A stretch of 64,000 bases of DNA from Rapidithrix thailandica (GTDB lineage: Bacteria; Bacteroidota; Bacteroidia; Cytophagales; Flammeovirgaceae): the NCBI RefSeq assembly GCF_039710355.1, contig NZ_JBDKWZ010000005.1, forward strand, positions 372,001 to 436,000, written 5' to 3'. Each line of letters opens with the position of its first letter. The stretch's first letter is position 1. Under the pieces are notes generated by a model. The model worked only from the letters and a program-made list of their open reading frames with translations. It was not told the DNA's origin and ran no database searches. The translations under genes were made by a program, and so were the position numbers. Shown here in pieces: positions 35,944 to 45,550 of the stretch.

Positions 35944-37059
35944 ATGTCTCAACTGCTGATTAAAAAAATTGAGCTTTACCCTTCTGAAATTCCGTTGAAG
36001 GCCCCCTTTATCACTTCTTTAGAGCAACTGGAATACGCTGCGAATGTCATTGTTCGCATCCATACCAACCACGGATTTATTGGATACGGTGAGTGCTCTC
36101 CGTTTAAAACTATTAATGGCGAAAGTATGGAAACGGGAATGGCAGTGGGACAATATTTGGCCAAAGCCCTGCTCCGTCAAAACCCTTTGGACCTAGAGGC
36201 TTGTTCGGCCTTGATGGACAAAGCAATTTATGGAAATTCTAGTATTAAAAGCGCCTTGGACATGGCCTTGTTTGATTTGGCGGCACAGCAGGCCGGTTTG
36301 CCTTTGTATGCTTTTTTAGGAGGAAATAACCGGAAGCCTTTAGTGACGGATTATACCGTTAGTTTGGATGAGCCAAGTAAAATGGCCCAAGACGCTCTAC
36401 AAATAAAAGAGGCTGGTTTTTCTGTGATCAAAGTGAAATTGGGAGCCGGCGATGGCAGGGATGTAGAGCGTATTCGCTTGATCCGGGAGGTAATAGGAGA
36501 GAAAATTCCATTGCGTATTGATGCCAATCAAGGTTGGAATGTCCCTACAGCGATTAGTACATTACAAGCCTTGGCTCCTTATCATATACAACACTGTGAA
36601 GAGCCGATTCCCCGGTGGCTTTTTATGGATTTACCCAAGATAAAAGCACAAAGCCCTATCCCCATCATGGCCGATGAATCATGTTGTGATCATCATGATG
36701 CACAGCGTTTGATAGCACTGGATGCTTGTACATCGTTTAATTTGAAATTGGGAAAGTCTTCCGGCTTGCTCAAGGCCCAAAAGATTGTGAAGTTGGCGGA
36801 AGAGGCTGGTATGGAGATGCAAGTAGGCGGTTTTTTAGAGTCACGGCTGGCGTTTACCGCTTCGGCTCACTTGGCATTGAGTAGCGACCGTATTGTTTAT
36901 TTTGATTTTGACACTCCACTCATGTTTGCTCAAGACCCTGTAGTAGGGGGGATGAGCTATCTGAAAAACGGAACGATCAAAATGCCTGAAGTTCCCGGCT
37001 TGGGAGCAAGCTTTGACGCTAGCTATCTTGAAAGTTTGGAAAAAGTAGTGATCGAATGA
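35944..37059 (+). CDS. Dipeptide epimerase (enolase superfamily, L-Ala-D/L-Glu epimerase type)
   Basis: A 371-residue enolase-superfamily enzyme. Catalytic bases K163/K165 (IKVKLG) and K268 (FNLKLGKS), and metal ligands D193 (RIDANQGW), E219 (HCEEPI) and D244 (MADES) are all present. The KxK plus C-terminal KxG pattern is that of dipeptide epimerases, which convert L-Ala-D-Glu from peptidoglycan to L-Ala-L-Glu so it can be degraded. Exact dipeptide is not predictable. It is followed by a lipoprotein of the GH123/DUF4091 type in the same direction, 180 bases away. Confidence 0.9.
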   Translation: MSQLLIKKIELYPSEIPLKAPFITSLEQLEYAANVIVRIHTNHGFIGYGECSPFKTINGESMETGMAVGQYLAKALLRQNPLDLEACSALMDKAIYGNSSIKSALDMALFDLAAQQAGLPLYAFLGGNNRKPLVTDYTVSLDEPSKMAQDALQIKEAGFSVIKVKLGAGDGRDVERIRLIREVIGEKIPLRIDANQGWNVPTAISTLQALAPYHIQHCEEPIPRWLFMDLPKIKAQSPIPIMADESCCDHHDAQRLIALDACTSFNLKLGKSSGLLKAQKIVKLAEEAGMEMQVGGFLESRLAFTASAHLALSSDRIVYFDFDTPLMFAQDPVVGGMSYLKNGTIKMPEVPGLGASFDASYLESLEKVVIE

Positions 37060-37242
37060 TCCAATCAGTTGTAGCCTTAGTAAGTAAGGCCCGGTTCTGT
37101 AGCCGGGAAAATCGGAATAAATTGCTTTTGAGAATTAATTCATTCCGAAAAGTATCCTTCTCTCTCAAACTTCCTTATGTTATAATTCTCCTTCCCTTTT
37201 ACTACCTTTATAACTTCTATGGACGATAAACTTGAAAAATGT

Positions 37243-39051
37243 ATGAAAAAATTACCTTTACTAGCGTCTATGCTTGTGGGTGGAATGTTGCTGTGGCAAT
37301 GCCAGGGAAATCAAAAGCAACAGGAATCCGCAAATGTAGAAACAGCTCCCCCGGTTCAACGGGCTACTTATGATTTTGAAGAAATGACAGATCCGGCAGA
37401 AGTACCTGCTGAAGAATGGCAAAAGGTAGAGGCCGGCTTGCTCGGTAGTGTCGCCAGTGTGGACGAACGCTATGCCAAAAGTTTTGTGCCAAAACTTACC
37501 CCGCAAACCCAATGGAAAGGCTTTGCTTGGAAAAACGAACGGGTGTATGCCCAGTTAGCTTTATGGACGAAAGAAGGAGCCAAAGCGGTAGAAATAGTAC
37601 CCGGTGACCTCACTTCACAAGACGGTGCCACAATTGCTGCTTCCGCTATCCGTCCGGCTTTTTTGCGCTATGTCATGACCGATGAGTTTGCCGGTGGTTG
37701 TGGTTACCGCAAAAGCGTGGATTTTGACTCTTCCCTGGTAGCAGACGCCTTGGACGAACGTCAGTTTTTTGATATCGAACCTCAAAGTACAAGGCCTGTA
37801 TGGTTGACTGTTAACGTACCCAATGAGGCAAAAGCGGGGGTTTATACCGGAACGGTCAAAGTACAATCGGAAGGGAACGAAGCGTTGAGTTTTGATTTGC
37901 AATTGGAAGTTGTGAACCAAACGGTACCCGAAGCAAAGGATTGGAATTTCTATCTGGACATTTGGCAGAATCCTTTTGCCGTGGCGCGCTTTCACGAAGT
38001 GGAGCTTTGGTCAAAAGAGCATTTTGATTTACTACGTCCCTTGTTGACCCGCTTGGCGGATGCAGGGCAAAAATGCATTACAACAAGTATCATTCATGCA
38101 CCGTGGGGCGGACAAACCTACGATCACTTTGAAGCCATGATCGATTGGAAGAAAAAGAAAGACGGTACTTGGGCCTTTGATTATACTGCTTTCGACCGTT
38201 ATGTGGAGTTTGCAATGGACTGTGGAATTACCAAAAGTATCAACTGTTACTCAATGGTGCCTTGGGGCAACCAATTCCGTTATTTTGACGAAGCTCTAAA
38301 CGGGTACGACACTTTAACCTTAGTAGCCGGAAGTGAGGAGCACAATGCATATTGGACTCCTTTCCTGACGGATTTTAGAAAACACCTTTCGGAAAAAGGT
38401 TGGCTGGAGAAGACTTCCATTGCCATGGATGAACGCAAAGTGGAAGAAATGCAAGGGGCCATTAACCTGGTGAAAAGCATTGCTCCGGAAATCAAGATTG
38501 CTTTAGCGGGCACTTTTCATGAAGAGATTGAAGCCGATATCTATGATCTTTGTGTGGCTTCCCGGGAAACTTATGAAAAAAGTGTATTGACCGATCGCCC
38601 TATTGACAAGGACAAGATCACTACCTATTACGTTTGCTGTACGGAAGAATACCCTAACAATTTCTCTTTCTCTCCTCCGGCTCAATCGGCTTGGATCGGT
38701 TGGTATGCGGCTGCCAAAGGGTACAACGGTTTCTTGCGTTGGGCATACAACAGCTGGGTAAAAAATCCATTGCAAGACTCCCGTTTTAGAGCCTGGCCGG
38801 CTGGAGATACCTATTTTGTGTATCCGGGGAATATGAGTTCCATTCGTTTTGAGCGCTTACGGGAAGGCATCCAAGAGTATGAAAAAGTGCTGGTTTTATC
38901 CGAAAAATTCAAAAAAGAAAATAACCAGGAAGCCTTGAACAAACTCCAAAAAGCCTTGGATGTATTTGAAATCAAAAAGTTCGAAACCGTTTCAGGGGCT
39001 GAGATGGTTAACGAAGCCAAAGCGATTGTAGATGAACTTTCCAGAAGATAA
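37243..39051 (+). CDS. DUF4091 / GH123-type glycoside hydrolase lipoprotein
   Basis: A lipoprotein of 602 residues: MKKLPLL signal and lipobox L-W-Q-C, so exported and lipidated, probably surface-exposed. The N-terminal half is a beta-sandwich (KAGVYTGTVKVQSEG). The C-terminal TIM barrel (from ~240) matches DUF4091, the GH123 fold of N-acetylgalactosaminidases, with YLDIWQNPFAVARFH and the candidate catalytic Asp-Glu pair in SIAMDER. A longer frame from ATG 37219 adds eight residues without changing the signal; 37243 is preferred. The exact glycan is unknown. Followed by a strong bidirectional terminator. Confidence 0.75.
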   Translation: MKKLPLLASMLVGGMLLWQCQGNQKQQESANVETAPPVQRATYDFEEMTDPAEVPAEEWQKVEAGLLGSVASVDERYAKSFVPKLTPQTQWKGFAWKNERVYAQLALWTKEGAKAVEIVPGDLTSQDGATIAASAIRPAFLRYVMTDEFAGGCGYRKSVDFDSSLVADALDERQFFDIEPQSTRPVWLTVNVPNEAKAGVYTGTVKVQSEGNEALSFDLQLEVVNQTVPEAKDWNFYLDIWQNPFAVARFHEVELWSKEHFDLLRPLLTRLADAGQKCITTSIIHAPWGGQTYDHFEAMIDWKKKKDGTWAFDYTAFDRYVEFAMDCGITKSINCYSMVPWGNQFRYFDEALNGYDTLTLVAGSEEHNAYWTPFLTDFRKHLSEKGWLEKTSIAMDERKVEEMQGAINLVKSIAPEIKIALAGTFHEEIEADIYDLCVASRETYEKSVLTDRPIDKDKITTYYVCCTEEYPNNFSFSPPAQSAWIGWYAAAKGYNGFLRWAYNSWVKNPLQDSRFRAWPAGDTYFVYPGNMSSIRFERLREGIQEYEKVLVLSEKFKKENNQEALNKLQKALDVFEIKKFETVSGAEMVNEAKAIVDELSRR

Positions 39052-39074
39052 AGATTTTTGTAAACGTATATCTT

Positions 39075-39114
39075 TTAAAAGCCTTTCCTCATACAGAACA
39101 GGAAAGGCTTTTAA
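39075..39114. terminator. Bidirectional intrinsic terminator
   Basis: A 15-bp perfect stem with core AAAAGCCTTTCCT / AGGAAAGGCTTTT and 10-base loop between the convergent genes ending at 39051 and 39133. Confidence 0.9.
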
Positions 39115-39132
39115 GATTACAAGTTACTTCCA

Positions 39133-40944
39133 TTAAATCCCAACTTCAGTAAATACTTCGCCTTGAGGGGCAAATAGCGACTGCCCGGCGGTCCACAACG
39201 TATGGTCAGTTTTCAAAATAAGTGTATACGTGGCTCCACCCATCACCTCTTTTACCTCACTCATCACTTGTTTGGGTTGGCTGACTAGGGTATTGAATGT
39301 TCCGTCTCCAAATTGTCCGTATTGGTTTCTTCCGGTGGCCCAAAGAGTATGGTCGGTTTTCAGAATCAAGGTATGATATTGACCGGTCACAACCGTCTTG
39401 ACATCCGTCATGATTTGTTTTGGAGTATTGAGGTAGTTAGGGGTTGCTTTTTTATGAATGATAGCATACCCGTAATTAGAACTTGGTAAAATCATCCCGG
39501 CTTTGGCATCACCCAACTGTCCGTAATCATTTCTTCCGGTGGCCCAAAGAGTATGGTCCCTTTTCAAAATCATCGTATGGTCTACCCCTACAGCCACTTC
39601 TTTTACATCGGTCATAATTTTTTGAGGAGTACGAATTGCGTTGCGGGAAGAGCCAATTCCCAATTCCCCGTCCCAGTTATCGCCATAAGCCCAGAGGGAG
39701 TGGTCGGTTTTCAGAAAGAAGGTTCGCCCATGTTTGGTCTTTACCGTAAGTACTCCATCCATGATTTTTGAAAAATGCTCAGCCCCTTCTTTTGAGTTAT
39801 TTATCCAGAGGGAATGGTCGGTTTTCAACATGAATACATGTTCTTCTCCAAGTACAAGCTTCTTTACCTCTGTCATAATTTTCTGGGGAATGTTTACGGA
39901 TGACTTATTTGCTGCAAGGTCGAATTTCCCACAGACCCAAAGGGAATGGTCGGTTTTTAGCAGGAAAGTGCTTGCCTGGCCACATACTATGTCCTGTACG
40001 TTACTCATTACTTTTTGAGGGGTTTTGATAACCGGAGTCGTCCCCGTTCCTAACTGCCCCTTATGATTATTTCCCGTAGCCCAAAGGGTACCATCTGTTT
40101 TCAGAAGCATCATATGTTGATCACCCAATGCCACTTTCTTGACATCCGTCATGATTTCTTTGGGAATGCTAGTATTAGCAAGAGGTCCAAGCCCTAGTTG
40201 ACCATGAATATTGCTGCCCAAACCCCAAAGCGTATTGTCACTTTGCAGAAGTAGAAGGTTTGAATATGTAGCAGAGATTTGTTTGAGATATACGATGGTA
40301 AAATCTTCTTGGCTGTTGAGGGTTTTTCCTTGAGTAGTAATGCTGATTTTTCCGGTAGATGCTCCTTGAGGCACCTGTACGGTAAGTGATGTTGGAGTCG
40401 CATCGATGACGGTGGCCGGAACACCGTTAAATTGAACGGAGTTGCTTTCGGGAAGCTTACTAAATCCAATACCTTTGAGGGTCACAGTCCTTCCTGTTTT
40501 TCCTTGTTTAGGATAAAACGCAATAAACTTAGGGGTGGTAGGACCGGCCTTATTTTCTGTTTGCTCCTCATTATGTGCAATACGCTCGGTAGCCCCTATA
40601 TATACCACCCGGAACGTTGCAGTACTTTGGAGCATGTCGCCTTTTACCATTACCGTGATTTTCCCGCTGCTAGCATTATCGGGTACGAATACATCCAAGG
40701 TATTTTCGGAAGCTTGCGTAATGGAGGCTTTTACGCCATTGAACAACACGGTGTTTTCTTCGGGGTTTGTGCTGAACCCTTTTCCTTTGATAAGCACCCG
40801 GGTTCCGACAAATCCTTTGTTAGGATAGAAGCTGAGCGAAGTGGGGGAGGAGGAAAGAGACCTGGTTTTACATGCATTGATGAAAAAAGCACAACTTATA
40901 AAAAGTATAAAGGCCCTGCTTGGGAGTAATGGTAGCTGGTTCAT
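39133..40944 (-). CDS. IPT/TIG-domain and RCC1-propeller lipoprotein
   Basis: A 603-residue exported protein. Signal with lipobox-like FFINAC (cysteine near residue 25). Two IPT/TIG immunoglobulin-like domains follow (SFYPNKGFVGTRVLIKGKGF and FIAFYPKQGKTGRTVTLKG), then from ~235 a regulator-of-chromosome-condensation (RCC1) beta-propeller of about seven blades, each built on LKTDHTLWATGRNxxGQLG. The repeats are so alike that the DNA itself repeats (39330s and 39540s share GTGGCCCAAAGAGTATGGT). RCC1-type proteins in bacteria have unknown partners; outer-surface binding is a guess. Stands alone, divergent from the SNF2 gene. Confidence 0.85.
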   Translation of the reverse strand: MNQLPLLPSRAFILFISCAFFINACKTRSLSSSPTSLSFYPNKGFVGTRVLIKGKGFSTNPEENTVLFNGVKASITQASENTLDVFVPDNASSGKITVMVKGDMLQSTATFRVVYIGATERIAHNEEQTENKAGPTTPKFIAFYPKQGKTGRTVTLKGIGFSKLPESNSVQFNGVPATVIDATPTSLTVQVPQGASTGKISITTQGKTLNSQEDFTIVYLKQISATYSNLLLLQSDNTLWGLGSNIHGQLGLGPLANTSIPKEIMTDVKKVALGDQHMMLLKTDGTLWATGNNHKGQLGTGTTPVIKTPQKVMSNVQDIVCGQASTFLLKTDHSLWVCGKFDLAANKSSVNIPQKIMTEVKKLVLGEEHVFMLKTDHSLWINNSKEGAEHFSKIMDGVLTVKTKHGRTFFLKTDHSLWAYGDNWDGELGIGSSRNAIRTPQKIMTDVKEVAVGVDHTMILKRDHTLWATGRNDYGQLGDAKAGMILPSSNYGYAIIHKKATPNYLNTPKQIMTDVKTVVTGQYHTLILKTDHTLWATGRNQYGQFGDGTFNTLVSQPKQVMSEVKEVMGGATYTLILKTDHTLWTAGQSLFAPQGEVFTEVGI

Positions 40945-41151
40945 TTGGTTTAAGGTTGATTTCTTAGTAAAGAAAATGCTAATTTATTATACAAACAAAT
41001 AAGTATTAAATTGGCTGAGTGATGTGGCCTGCAGGTGTATGATTTGCAAGTTTGAAATTTTCTTGCTTTGTCAATTGCTTCGAGGAAAGACGGGAGTATC
41101 TTTGTTGCTTCCGATAGTAGTATGGTAAGAATTAGTAAATAATAAAATTTG

Positions 41152-44100
41152 ATGAACCCGGAAAGCTTGAACCATCCCACCCCCAATCATTATGTCATCG
41201 AAAATTTTTCCATTTCAGAGCTGAATAGTGTCTTTATAGAAAATCATAGTGCAGCGTCTGTCACAGCGGATTTATTTAGTGCAGATGATATCCTTCCGCA
41301 ACAAATTGAACTCAACTTCGGGCTTTTTCACAAACCTTCTCTTGTATTAGGGTCTCCTATCGTAAGCGTAAGTTTGCTTCGAAATACATTGCTTCTCTCA
41401 TGTACTTGTGCTGAACCTCGAAACAAACTTTGCAAGCACCAGGCACAAGTGCTATATGAACTAAAAGACAGGGAATACTTTCGGATTTTCTTTGATGAAT
41501 CGCTGCGTCAGGAAAAATTGAGAGCTTTTGCCATAGACTACGGTTTGGAACAGGAGGTAGACCTGGACGAATTCTTTCAACTGGAGTACACGCACAAATC
41601 CGTGAAAATCCACCCTAAGTTGAAGGGTTTGTATCCTGTCAACCGGTCGAGTCAGGAACGCTTCGAGTCGGAGTTTTTACCGCTGTCATCGCCTTCTTTG
41701 CCCAAAACTGATTCGGGGCAAAAGATTGTCGTCATTGGAAAGCATAAGTACTATGACCAGTTGCATGTACAGCTTTTTGAAGCGCAAACAACAAAAGCAG
41801 GAAAGTTAAAAAATCCATTGAATCCCATAGATCCTTTGGACAGTATCTGGAAAATTGAGAACAGTGAGGAAATTAAGTTTTATTCCTCCATTTCCAGGTT
41901 TCAACATAATTATGAAAAATCGGAAAAGGACAGGGAGGGCTTGAAAGCGTTGGTGAAAAACCCGGCGGGGCTGGCCATTTATTTTCACAAAAGAGAAGTC
42001 TCTGATAAAATTACTGCCAAATCACTGGTGCCGGTAAGTTTGCAAAGTCTGCCGGCAGACTTGGAGCTTTCCGTTAAGCGGAAGGGGGATTTTTTTGAGG
42101 TATCGGGAAAACTACTACTTGAAGATCAGTTATTGGGCTTGAAAAACCTCAAAATTAAATTCGATTATTTTTTACAGATACGACAAACACTTTATGTGAT
42201 TGAAGATCCTGTTTTTTTACAAATCCTTCATTTTTTCAAAAAGAATAATGAAATCATTCTGATTCATACATCCAAGTTCGAAGAGTTTCAAGAACGAATT
42301 CTTTCAAAGTTGGAGCACAAAGTCCGGGTACACTATGCGTATGTAAAGCCGGCTACGGAAAAGCAATTGGAAGAGGGTGGTTTTGACCAACCCACAGAAC
42401 AAATTATCTATTTGTCAGATTTACAGGACTATGTAGAATTGACACCTGTGATGCGGTATGGCCTTACGGAGGTTCCGGTGCTTTCCAAAAAACAGGTGCA
42501 TGGAAAGGATCAAGCGGGAAATTATTTTGCCGTGGACAGGAACAAAGAACAGGAAGATCGCTTGATTGCCACCTTGCTGAGACAACACCCGGATTTTGAC
42601 GAACAATTGGAGGGAGAATCTTTTTATTTACACCGGAACAAGTTTTTGGAAGATGCCTGGTTTTTGGGAACCATGGAAGAATGGGCCCGAATGGGGGTAA
42701 GAGTATTGGGATTCAGTACATTGAAAAATAACAAATACAATCCCAACAGGGCTAAAATTTCTGTCAACGTCATCAGTGAAGTGAATTGGTTTGAAACGAC
42801 TGTAAAAGCACAGTTCGGTGAGCAAATCGCTCCGTTGAAACAGTTGTATAAAGCGGTCCGCAACAAAAGTAACTATGTACAACTGGATGATGGAACGGTG
42901 GGGATTTTACCTGAAGAATGGGTAAAGAAATTTTCAAACTATTTTGAAGCCGGGGAGCTTGTCAAAGAACGTATCCGGACGCCAAAAGTCAATTTTACGG
43001 ATATTGCTGACCTATATGAACAAGCCATGCTGGCTACCCCTGTACAACAGGAGTTGGGCATGCTCCGGGAAAAAATTGCTGCGTTTGAAGCCGTTCCTTC
43101 CGTAAAAGTACCGGAAGACTTGAAAGCAACACTTCGCGACTATCAAAAACAGGGTTTAAATTGGCTAAACTTTCTGGACGATTTCAACTTTGGTGGATGC
43201 TTGGCGGATGATATGGGTTTGGGGAAGACAGTCCAGGTGATTGCCTTTCTTTTATCACAAAGGGAAAAGGTTTCACAAAATACCAACTTGGTAGTGCTGC
43301 CTACCTCCTTAATTTTTAATTGGCAGGTCGAAATAGCTAAATACGCTCCTTCTATCAAGGTTTTGACCGCTTACGGACCGGGGAGGGTACAAAATTGCGA
43401 TTTGTTTGGAAACTATGAAGTGATTCTGACTACGTATAATACCCTGCTCTCAGACATACGCTTCTTAAAAAAATATCACTTTAATTATATCATTCTGGAT
43501 GAATCACAAGCGATTAAAAACCCGGAGTCGCAACGGTACAAAGCCGCATGTTTGCTACAGTCCCGCAACAAAATCGTTATGACCGGGACCCCACTGGAAA
43601 ACAATACGTTTGATCTCTACGGACAGCTTTCTTTTGCTTGTCCGGGTTTGTTCGGAAGTAAACATCGCTTCAAAGGCATTTATTCCAGCCCGATAGACAA
43701 GTTCAAAAACAGTAAAAGAGCCAAAGAACTTCAGCAAAAAATCAGTCCTTTTATTTTGCGTAGAACAAAACAACAGGTAGCCCAAGAACTTCCGGAAAAA
43801 ACAGAGGTAGTCATTTATTGTGAAATGGGTACCGAACAGCGAAAGATTTACGAAGCGTATAAAAAGGAGTACCGCGATCTGTTGTTAGAAGAAATTGAAG
43901 ACACTATCCAAAAGCAAAGCTTACATGTATTGCAGGGGCTAACCAAACTCCGGCAAATTTGCAATTCCCCGGCAATTTTGAGTGATGATCGGTTTTATGG
44001 GAGTCCTTCTGCTAAAATTGAAGTGCTGATGGAAGAAGTTGAAAACAAGGCAAACAGGCATAAGATTCTGATTTTTTCTCAATTTGTGACGATGTTGGAT

Positions 44101-44511
44101 CTGATTAAAGAAGAGTTGGCCCAAAGGAAGATACAATATGAATACCTTACGGGACAAACTCAAAACAGAGCCGACCGGATAGAAACATTTCAAAAGAACC
44201 GGGAGGTCCGGGTGTTTCTCATCAGCTTAAAAGCCGGAGGAACCGGTTTGAACCTTACCGAAGCAGACTATGTGTATTTGGTGGATCCTTGGTGGAATCC
44301 CGCGGTTGAAAACCAGGCCATTGACCGCAGCCACCGGATCGGGCAAACGAAAAATGTGGTAGCCGTCCGTTTGATTTGTCCGGATACTATCGAAGAAAAA
44401 ATTATGCAATTGCAAGCGAGAAAAAACTCCTTAGCCACCGAACTGGTAAAAACGGACCGTTCAATGATGAAATCTCTTTCCAAAGAAGAACTGCTGGCTT
44501 TGTTTGAGTAG
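41152..44511 (+). CDS. SNF2-family ATPase with SWIM-type zinc finger
   Basis: A 1119-residue DNA-dependent ATPase. N-terminal SWIM-like CxCx7CxH (CTCAEPRNKLCKH, ~84-96). The centre (~100-640) is a less conserved alpha/beta region. The C-terminal SNF2 motor has motif I DDMGLGKTVQ, DEAH-box variant DESQ (ILDESQAIKN), motif III MTGTPLENN and helicase C motifs ILIFSQFVTMLD, AGGTGLNLTEADYV and DRSHRIGQTK. A TTG three bases earlier is a poorer start than this ATG. Such SWIM-SNF2 proteins are common in Bacteroidota; they remodel nucleic-acid-protein complexes, exact target unknown. No methylase or nuclease is adjacent. Confidence 0.93.
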   Translation: MNPESLNHPTPNHYVIENFSISELNSVFIENHSAASVTADLFSADDILPQQIELNFGLFHKPSLVLGSPIVSVSLLRNTLLLSCTCAEPRNKLCKHQAQVLYELKDREYFRIFFDESLRQEKLRAFAIDYGLEQEVDLDEFFQLEYTHKSVKIHPKLKGLYPVNRSSQERFESEFLPLSSPSLPKTDSGQKIVVIGKHKYYDQLHVQLFEAQTTKAGKLKNPLNPIDPLDSIWKIENSEEIKFYSSISRFQHNYEKSEKDREGLKALVKNPAGLAIYFHKREVSDKITAKSLVPVSLQSLPADLELSVKRKGDFFEVSGKLLLEDQLLGLKNLKIKFDYFLQIRQTLYVIEDPVFLQILHFFKKNNEIILIHTSKFEEFQERILSKLEHKVRVHYAYVKPATEKQLEEGGFDQPTEQIIYLSDLQDYVELTPVMRYGLTEVPVLSKKQVHGKDQAGNYFAVDRNKEQEDRLIATLLRQHPDFDEQLEGESFYLHRNKFLEDAWFLGTMEEWARMGVRVLGFSTLKNNKYNPNRAKISVNVISEVNWFETTVKAQFGEQIAPLKQLYKAVRNKSNYVQLDDGTVGILPEEWVKKFSNYFEAGELVKERIRTPKVNFTDIADLYEQAMLATPVQQELGMLREKIAAFEAVPSVKVPEDLKATLRDYQKQGLNWLNFLDDFNFGGCLADDMGLGKTVQVIAFLLSQREKVSQNTNLVVLPTSLIFNWQVEIAKYAPSIKVLTAYGPGRVQNCDLFGNYEVILTTYNTLLSDIRFLKKYHFNYIILDESQAIKNPESQRYKAACLLQSRNKIVMTGTPLENNTFDLYGQLSFACPGLFGSKHRFKGIYSSPIDKFKNSKRAKELQQKISPFILRRTKQQVAQELPEKTEVVIYCEMGTEQRKIYEAYKKEYRDLLLEEIEDTIQKQSLHVLQGLTKLRQICNSPAILSDDRFYGSPSAKIEVLMEEVENKANRHKILIFSQFVTMLDLIKEELAQRKIQYEYLTGQTQNRADRIETFQKNREVRVFLISLKAGGTGLNLTEADYVYLVDPWWNPAVENQAIDRSHRIGQTKNVVAVRLICPDTIEEKIMQLQARKNSLATELVKTDRSMMKSLSKEELLALFE

Positions 44512-44584
44512 GGGCAGCACCTGGCTGTGTATTGCTCGCAGAGCTGTTATTTTTCAACGATAACCCCAGACAGGGGGGCATTTG

Positions 44585-44592
44585 TATATTTG
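44585..44592 (+). promoter_or_regulatory. Candidate -7 box (TATATTTG) for the first ECF sigma gene
   Basis: Exact TAnnTTTG match 88 bases before the sigma gene. Just upstream, CCCC-N5-GGGG (44563-44576) can form a small hairpin that may instead mark the end of the SNF2 transcript. Confidence 0.35.
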
Positions 44593-44680
44593 TTTCTAAA
44601 AATTTCTATATTAGTAAGAGAATCGCAGCACAGTAACTAACTGAATCAAATTACTTTGAACTAGTCTTATTAATATAAAA

Positions 44681-45271
44681 ATGAACAGGGAAGCACAGTC
44701 ACACCCATCCGCTGCACTGACTATTCGATTAAAGAAAGGAGAGTTGTCGGCTTTGCGAGAGATTTATCTGAAGCATTATGATTCGTTTCGTCAGATAGCA
44801 ACTGCTTACCTCAAGTCTACAGCCGAGGCGGAAGATGTACTACAGGAAGCCTTCATCAAATTATGGGAAAAGCGACACCTTCTCAAGAGCGAGCGCTCTT
44901 ATGAAGGGTACCTGTTTATGATTTTAAAAAATACCATGGTGAGTGCTTTGCGGGCCAGGGCCAAGGAAGTCCTGCAAAGAGATTTTTCACATATGTCACT
45001 GAGTCATACTTCTACCGAAGAGCAGATCCACTACCGTGAATTATCAAATCGCCTGGAAAAAGCAGTAGATAACCTTCCTCCCAAGCGAAAACAGGTGTTT
45101 AATTTGAAAAGACAACAAGGACTTACCAACAAACAGATTTCGGAAAAATTGGGCATTTCAACACAAATGGTCGAAAAACAACTGAAGCTTGCAAAGCAAA
45201 CCCTTAAACTTTCTCTCAGCGAAGAAATCCCCGTTTTATCGTTGCTATTGTTGTTGAGTTTTATTGGATAA
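44681..45271 (+). CDS. ECF RNA polymerase sigma factor (first module)
   Basis: A 196-residue extracytoplasmic-function sigma-70 factor. Region 2 (residues ~25-85: LREIYLKHYDSFRQIATAYL, EAEDVLQEAFIKLWE) and region 4 (~125-185: LPPKRKQVFNLKRQQGLTNK, EKLGISTQMVEKQLKLAKQT) are intact. The hydrophobic tail (VLSLLLLLSFIG) is common in Bacteroidota FecI-type sigmas. With the FecR gene 279 bases downstream and an STN-type SusC after it, it is probably released by FecR when the substrate binds SusC and then switches on the susCD genes. Confidence 0.92.
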   Translation: MNREAQSHPSAALTIRLKKGELSALREIYLKHYDSFRQIATAYLKSTAEAEDVLQEAFIKLWEKRHLLKSERSYEGYLFMILKNTMVSALRARAKEVLQRDFSHMSLSHTSTEEQIHYRELSNRLEKAVDNLPPKRKQVFNLKRQQGLTNKQISEKLGISTQMVEKQLKLAKQTLKLSLSEEIPVLSLLLLLSFIG

Positions 45272-45300
45272 ACGTAGAAACTTCCATCACTGCCAGTTCT

Positions 45301-45335
45301 ATTTCTTTGTGTCCTATTGTATCTATGTGGTTCAA
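45301..45335 (+). repeat. Direct repeat copy 1 (35 bp)
   Basis: Begins ATTTCTTTGTGTCCTATTGT and ends CTATGTGGTTCAA. Identical at 33 of 35 bases to the copy at 45397-45431, in the spacer between the first sigma gene and fecR. Confidence 0.85.
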
Positions 45336-45357
45336 TATTTTTGAAAGCACAGTAGGA

Positions 45358-45375
45358 ACATAGAGAACAATAGGA
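45358..45375 (-). repeat. Inverted, shortened copy of the 35-bp repeat core
   Basis: ACATAGAGAACAATAGGA is the reverse complement of TCCTATTGT(TC)TCTATGT, so it can pair with the core of either flanking direct copy (9 + 7 bp around a small bulge). Confidence 0.65.
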
Positions 45376-45396
45376 GTTTTCATCACAACCGGTTTT

Positions 45397-45431
45397 ATTT
45401 CTCTGTGTCCTATTGTGTCTATGTGGTTCAA
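45397..45431 (+). repeat. Direct repeat copy 2 (35 bp)
   Basis: Second copy, two mismatches to copy 1. The wording CTCTGTGTCC...CTATGTGGTTCAA resembles the dispersed 'TTTGTG...TGTGGTT' elements common in many bacterial genomes (resemblance from memory). Confidence 0.85.
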
Positions 45432-45550
45432 AAATTTAAAAAAAAAATTGACTGGGAGGTTGGGTAAAGACAGGGGCTCTGCGTATTTAAATTACTTTCA
45501 TTGAAATTGCTCTGTTCACAGACTGATATATACATAAGCAAACCTTTGTA

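Noticed and set aside
45301..45431. Insertion-sequence ends or attachment site
   Set aside because: The repeats are too close together and enclose no transposase or integrase; better described as a structured or dispersed repeat.
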